Assembly (NCBI GenBank): GCA_028344335.1
Contig: JAOMAZ010000008.1
Coordinates: 1-55,678, forward strand
From: Deltaproteobacteria bacterium
GTDB taxonomy: Archaea; Thermoplasmatota; Poseidoniia; Poseidoniales; Poseidoniaceae
Reading direction: 5' to 3'
DNA: 55,678 bases
Within the stretch, counting starts at the first letter, position 1. Each line of letters begins with the position of its first letter. The translations under genes were made by a program, and so were the position numbers. The notes below the pieces were generated by a model. That model was given only the letters and a program-made list of their open reading frames with translations, was not told the DNA's origin and did no database searches. Below are positions 52,502 through 55,678 of this stretch, in pieces.

Positions 52502-53914
52502 ATGCGCACATCATTCGCTGAAGACAATGTCAATCGGGAGTTAGAAGGCTCTATCGGAGAGGCTGAAGAGGTGGGGTGGTCCGCACCTGATGGCGCGATG
52601 CTAGATTTACTTGTCCCGCCGACAGTATATCCGCCGGGTGAAGATACCGGAATTTTATGCGATTCTGTGCTCTCATTAGGTCCTGGAAATGGTCGCTCAC
52701 TCCTAGAGATTGGTTGCGGTTCTGGAGCCGTATCATTGTGGGCTGCAATGAGGGGTTTCAGAGTGTTCACTTGTGACATAAATCCACTTGCTGTAGCAGC
52801 AGTCCGAGGCAGAGCAGAAGAGATGAGTTTATCTTCAAGATTAACGGTTGTAGAAGGCGGTCCTGGAGAAGGAGAAATTAAACAATGGGCCCAAGGAAAA
52901 CACGATGTTATCATCTGGAACCCACCCTATTTGGACCCACCTAGCGAAGGCGACCCAGTATTAGGTCCACTGGAAGAAGCAGGTATGGTAGATCTGGATT
53001 GGGAACAAGGCAGTGGAGTTGTATTATTAGATGCTATCGAAGAAGGGGATTTATTGAATGATGATGGCATAGTTTTGGTAATCCGCTCATCAACCACAAT
53101 CGGCAGATACCTTGGAGAGGAAGCTATCGGAAGAGGCTGGGCCCAACGCTCAGCGATTGCTATAACATTTGATGATGGGGAGCACCTAGAAGTTCTAGCA
53201 TTCTGGCGACCATGGAATGCTCGTCCTGTTGAAGAAGTAGGGGTCGTTTCCTCAACAAATGGTCTAATGCTTGAACAAGGCGGTAAAATAGGGCGTTGTA
53301 TTAGGGCCTTAAATCAAACCAAAGGCAGAGGCCAAAGAGATTCAAAATGGATTTCAAAAGAAGGCGACCTACTATGCTCTTGGATAGTACCAGTGAATGA
53401 TGCAGGAATTCTTCAATTATCAGCAGGGATTGCACTGATGCAAAGCCTTGATTCAATTGAAATTCACCAAGATGAAAAAATCAACCATTGGATGAAGTGG
53501 CCAAATGATGTGTGGATTGGAAAAAGAAAGTTTGCAGGTTGTCTTGCTGAAGGCAAAAGTAAAGGTCAAGAAAACAGATTTGTGGTTGGCATCGGTGCCA
53601 ACTTCATAGATAAGGAAGAAGACTTTCCTGTTGCTACAATTAAGCATCAAAATAAAGATTTCCAAAAACGCTTAGATGCTGCTTTAGCGGGCTTGCTAGA
53701 GTCTAAGCAAGGAGTTCCTAACATAGAGAATCACGAGATAATTAATCTAGCCTGGGGGATGATGTCAGCCGGCCTCTACAATGGCCAAGAAATCCAACTA
53801 TCAAAGCAAACAGGTTCCGCAGTAGGACTAACAAATGAGGGGCACTTATTGGTTGAATTTGAAGATGGGGTTAAAGAAATTTCAGCAATGGACGGAATAC
53901 GATTCCTAATCTGA
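52502..53914 (+). CDS. Fused HemK2-like methyltransferase and biotin-protein ligase
   Basis: The protein has 470 residues. Residues 1 to about 240 are a HemK2/Mtq2-like methyltransferase (VYPPGEDTGIL at 42-52, LEIGCGSGA at 68-76, NPPY at 140-143), a family that methylates the GGQ glutamine of the release factor. Residues about 245-470 are a BirA-type ligase (SSTNGLMLEQG, QTKGRGQRDSKW, KWPNDVWIGKRKFAGCLAEGK, and a C-terminal domain), which biotinylates carboxylase subunits. The frame runs on with no stop between the domains. GGTGAT precedes the ATG. The fusion is not one I know of. Confidence 0.85.
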   Translation: MRTSFAEDNVNRELEGSIGEAEEVGWSAPDGAMLDLLVPPTVYPPGEDTGILCDSVLSLGPGNGRSLLEIGCGSGAVSLWAAMRGFRVFTCDINPLAVAAVRGRAEEMSLSSRLTVVEGGPGEGEIKQWAQGKHDVIIWNPPYLDPPSEGDPVLGPLEEAGMVDLDWEQGSGVVLLDAIEEGDLLNDDGIVLVIRSSTTIGRYLGEEAIGRGWAQRSAIAITFDDGEHLEVLAFWRPWNARPVEEVGVVSSTNGLMLEQGGKIGRCIRALNQTKGRGQRDSKWISKEGDLLCSWIVPVNDAGILQLSAGIALMQSLDSIEIHQDEKINHWMKWPNDVWIGKRKFAGCLAEGKSKGQENRFVVGIGANFIDKEEDFPVATIKHQNKDFQKRLDAALAGLLESKQGVPNIENHEIINLAWGMMSAGLYNGQEIQLSKQTGSAVGLTNEGHLLVEFEDGVKEISAMDGIRFLI

Positions 53915-54481
53915 TAAATTGCCTAAATCAACTATTAGAGTATCACTTTCAGAAAGGGCCTGTTGTTGCGACATCCAATAACCCCAAGCTGCAATGGCCA
54001 TTCCCAAAAATAGGGCAATCCAAGGAGTTAGCCATTGATGCTCAACATCCATGTCTAGTTCAATAGCAGAATCTGTACGCAAGTGTAGAGTCCATTCTCC
54101 ATCACTTACAACATCAAATTGGGATTCCAAACTGCCTCCTTCTTTCAATTCATGATGCTGCCAGTCCTCCGCGGAAGGCATATCATGGCCTTCAACCCAA
54201 GCCATTGAAACCAACCCACAATCACCAGAATCATCCACACCAGGACATTCTACCAAATCTAAGTCCAAAGAAACTTCATCTCCATCATTGAGGTCAAAGG
54301 TTTGCCAAGTCTCACCGATGGGTGAGGTACCAGGAGGTAAGTCAACATCGAGTTCTGGAGGTTCTATAGCCGAAGAAGGGTCCCAAAACAACAAGATAAA
54401 AGAGGCAACTACGAGACAAGAACCAACCAAGATTGCAACATCTGTAATCTTTGCCTCTCCCCCCGAACCACCACCAGCCAT
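53906..54481 (-). CDS. Two-helix membrane protein of unknown function
   Basis: The protein has 191 residues. A short cytosolic N-terminus (MAGGGSGGEAKITD), a helix at about 14-33, an external acidic beta-rich domain with two Cys pairs (about 34-150), and a helix at about 153-172 are visible. The ATG at 54481 is preferred because GGGAGG precedes it; an ATG at 54523 has no such site. It overlaps the end of the converging methyltransferase-ligase gene by nine bases. Confidence 0.72.
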   Translation of the reverse strand: MAGGGSGGEAKITDVAILVGSCLVVASFILLFWDPSSAIEPPELDVDLPPGTSPIGETWQTFDLNDGDEVSLDLDLVECPGVDDSGDCGLVSMAWVEGHDMPSAEDWQHHELKEGGSLESQFDVVSDGEWTLHLRTDSAIELDMDVEHQWLTPWIALFLGMAIAAWGYWMSQQQALSESDTLIVDLGNLSD

Positions 54482-54506
54482 GAGGCCTCCCAAAGCGAAG
54501 GTGGAT

Positions 54507-54965
54507 TCAATCCTTTGCCTCATGAGGCATGGTTGAAATTAGAATCGCAAAACTGCCAATCAGCAAAACCCACCCCAGTGGGTCCATCATATATGGCGCC
54601 TCAAAACTATCCTGTCCTGAAGAGAAAAGGAACCGCCACCAATCGATTGTCATATTCCTAACTCCTGATGCCGAAGATGCTATTCCAAAAATTAAATTCC
54701 AACATTGGAGTACAAAGGTTGATACTGAAAGAATCATGATTCCTCGAATTGCTTCAATTTTTTGTAAAAATGAAAGTTCAGGTAGAATATAGCCGAGGTG
54801 TGAATCTTGTGCTGACCACCATTTTGCCAATAGCCCGACGCTTGCAATTTCTTGTTGAATCGGAGTGCTATCTTCTAATGCGTCCTCGACCACAGCAGTA
54901 AGGTCTTCATCAGCTTCGATGATCTCAATCACCGCTTCATTTTCAGCATCCTCTTCAGTACTCAC
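54507..54965 (-). CDS. Two-helix membrane protein of unknown function
   Basis: The protein has 152 residues. An acidic N-terminal half (about 1-35) is followed by helices at about 73-95 and 128-145. The start is a GTG at 54965, since no suitable ATG lies upstream. It is followed by the membrane protein 53906-54481 on the same strand with a 25-base gap, so the two may work together. No family is recognised. Confidence 0.7.
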   Translation of the reverse strand: MSTEEDAENEAVIEIIEADEDLTAVVEDALEDSTPIQQEIASVGLLAKWWSAQDSHLGYILPELSFLQKIEAIRGIMILSVSTFVLQCWNLIFGIASSASGVRNMTIDWWRFLFSSGQDSFEAPYMMDPLGWVLLIGSFAILISTMPHEAKD

Positions 54966-55016
54966 AAGGGCTGCCTGCCATCATGACAAGGAAAAGGACT
55001 TCGCAGGAAGAAATAC

Positions 55017-55307
55017 TCAACTGCCTCTTTTGCGCGGGGGTTTTTGAATACCGAGTCTTTCCCTTACCAGTTTGATTTTACCAGAGGAAGTGTTTGTTTT
55101 CAGGCCCAATTTTTCTAAAACTTCCCTTGAAGACGGATAATCTTGAAGTTTCACTCTGATTATCGCCTTTTCATCTACCAAGTCATACAAACGATAGCCC
55201 TTTGGAAGAAGTTCATTTAGTGAATCTCGAGTTGTTGTAGATGGAACTTCTAAGCCTATCCAGCGGCGCTTTCCGCGCTTTGCCTTGCTCAACTTTTTGC
55301 CGGCCAC
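55017..55307 (-). CDS. Small basic protein, possible RNase P subunit (Pop5/Rnp2-like)
   Basis: The protein has 96 residues, strongly basic at both ends (MAGKKLSKAKRGKRRW and KPPRKRGS). It has a RWIGLEVPS strand, an EKAIIRV strand and a SGKIKLVRERLG end that resemble Pop5 (where the patterns are R-Y-I-A-F-E-V, G-I-I-R-V and S-G-T-I-K-x-L). It is shorter than usual Pop5 (about 110-120). The start is a GTG at 55307. The assignment is tentative; any other small RNA-binding protein could fit. Confidence 0.5.
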   Translation of the reverse strand: MAGKKLSKAKRGKRRWIGLEVPSTTTRDSLNELLPKGYRLYDLVDEKAIIRVKLQDYPSSREVLEKLGLKTNTSSGKIKLVRERLGIQKPPRKRGS

Positions 55308-55359
55308 ATCCCCCCGAGGAGGGCTATGCTTGATAGCCTACTGCGTCGCCAACCATAAC

Positions 55360-55678
55360 GTGGGCGATTTGGAGGGTAGCCAAGAAGTAGAGGTGGAAAC
55401 ATCTGTTTTAGGGTTCGCTCGCATTATTGCAGTTTTACTCTCGCCACGCACATTCCCTCATCTTCTGCTATTGGTTTTGGTCAGTACTTCTTTATTTCAA
55501 ATCGTAAAAATCAAGCCACAGCACAGCGAATCTGTCGCAATTGCATTTATTTCATTTTCTTTTTCCTATGTCATCATTGCATTAGCAGCAAGAAAACAAC
55601 GCTGGATTGACTTAGTCCACACAACTTCTTTCAGAGAAACTGAAACCAAAGGAGCGAGCGCTTGGTTGATTCATCAAT
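55360..55678 (+). CDS. Membrane protein, 5' part only (runs off the right edge)
   Basis: A frame open from a GTG at 55360 to the right edge encodes at least 106 residues with two hydrophobic helices (about 18-44 with some charges, and about 60-76, ending in AARKQRWIDLV). The exact start is uncertain: other GTG and TTG codons are in frame and no strong ribosome binding site is seen. It diverges from the 55017-55307 gene. The family is unknown because most of the protein is off the edge. Confidence 0.55.
   Translation, partial: MGDLEGSQEVEVETSVLGFARIIAVLLSPRTFPHLLLLVLVSTSLFQIVKIKPQHSESVAIAFISFSFSYVIIALAARKQRWIDLVHTTSFRETETKGASAWLIHQ

Noticed and set aside
52327-52914. A 195-residue minus-strand open frame beside tRNA-Lys
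   Set aside because: It is antisense to the methyltransferase domain and crosses the structured intergenic region; there is no family likeness and no start signal.
55017-55307. SRP19 as an identity for the small basic protein
   Set aside because: The SRP19 N-terminal pattern and tyrosine/proline motifs are absent; the strand order fits Pop5 better, though weakly.

Overview
The window looks like a chromosomal segment from a planktonic marine archaeon of the Thermoplasmatota, most likely Marine Group II (Candidatus Poseidoniia). This placement is inferred from gene content. The archaeal core includes an RNA polymerase operon with split A'/A'' subunits, RpoH, eL30, eS1, a proteasome beta subunit, aCPSF1/FttA, PurP, an HemK2-type methyltransferase, ZPR1, SepF and a COG1340-type coiled-coil family. 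It is mixed with bacterial-type metabolic genes (ThyA, DHFR, a PlsC acyltransferase) and giant thrombospondin-type-3 (TSP3) surface proteins. Genes are tightly packed on both strands, several starts carry GGAG/GGTG ribosome binding sites, and others look leaderless behind TATA boxes.

Region 1-8.4 kb is an accessory island ending at a tRNA-Pro(UGG) gene (8341-8415, minus). Three minus-strand secreted or surface protein genes each start 130-134 bases after a sequence copied from the tRNA-Pro 3' end plus its flank. The two complete genes end in a second tRNA-3'-like sequence. A NurA-HerA nuclease/translocase pair sits between them on the plus strand. This is the most unusual structure in the window: it looks like surface-gene cassettes collecting at a tRNA gene.

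Region 8.4-26.2 kb is housekeeping: a pyruvoyl-decarboxylase-like protein that lacks its self-cleavage serines, the RNA-processing/termination nuclease FttA, proteasome beta, SepF-ZPR1, TrpRS, a saccharopine-dehydrogenase-like oxidoreductase, PlsC, a thyA-folA pair with a MazG-like protein, eS1 fused to a helix-hairpin-helix domain, PdxS, a ferredoxin, a COG1325 protein, and PurP preceded by a coiled-coil protein.

Region 26.2-38.5 kb holds a KaiC-like ATPase facing an operon made of a coiled-coil protein, a degenerate Cid1/Trf4-like nucleotidyltransferase fused to a coiled coil, a GNAT acetyltransferase and a roadblock-like protein. Next come a large membrane-anchored protein with cytosolic zinc ribbons, a DtxR-family regulator, a multi-pass membrane protein, a third coiled-coil paralogue and a sugar-phosphate nucleotidylyltransferase.

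Region 38.5-55.7 kb holds a second TSP3 surface protein, the operon rpoH-rpoB-rpoA1-rpoA2-rpl30e preceded by tRNA-Lys(UUU), a fused HemK2-like methyltransferase/biotin-protein ligase, small membrane proteins, a small basic protein that may be an RNase P subunit, and a membrane protein cut by the right edge. RpoH and RpoA'' share an N-terminal extension (25 of the first 44 residues identical), and RpoA' carries a cysteine-containing insertion.
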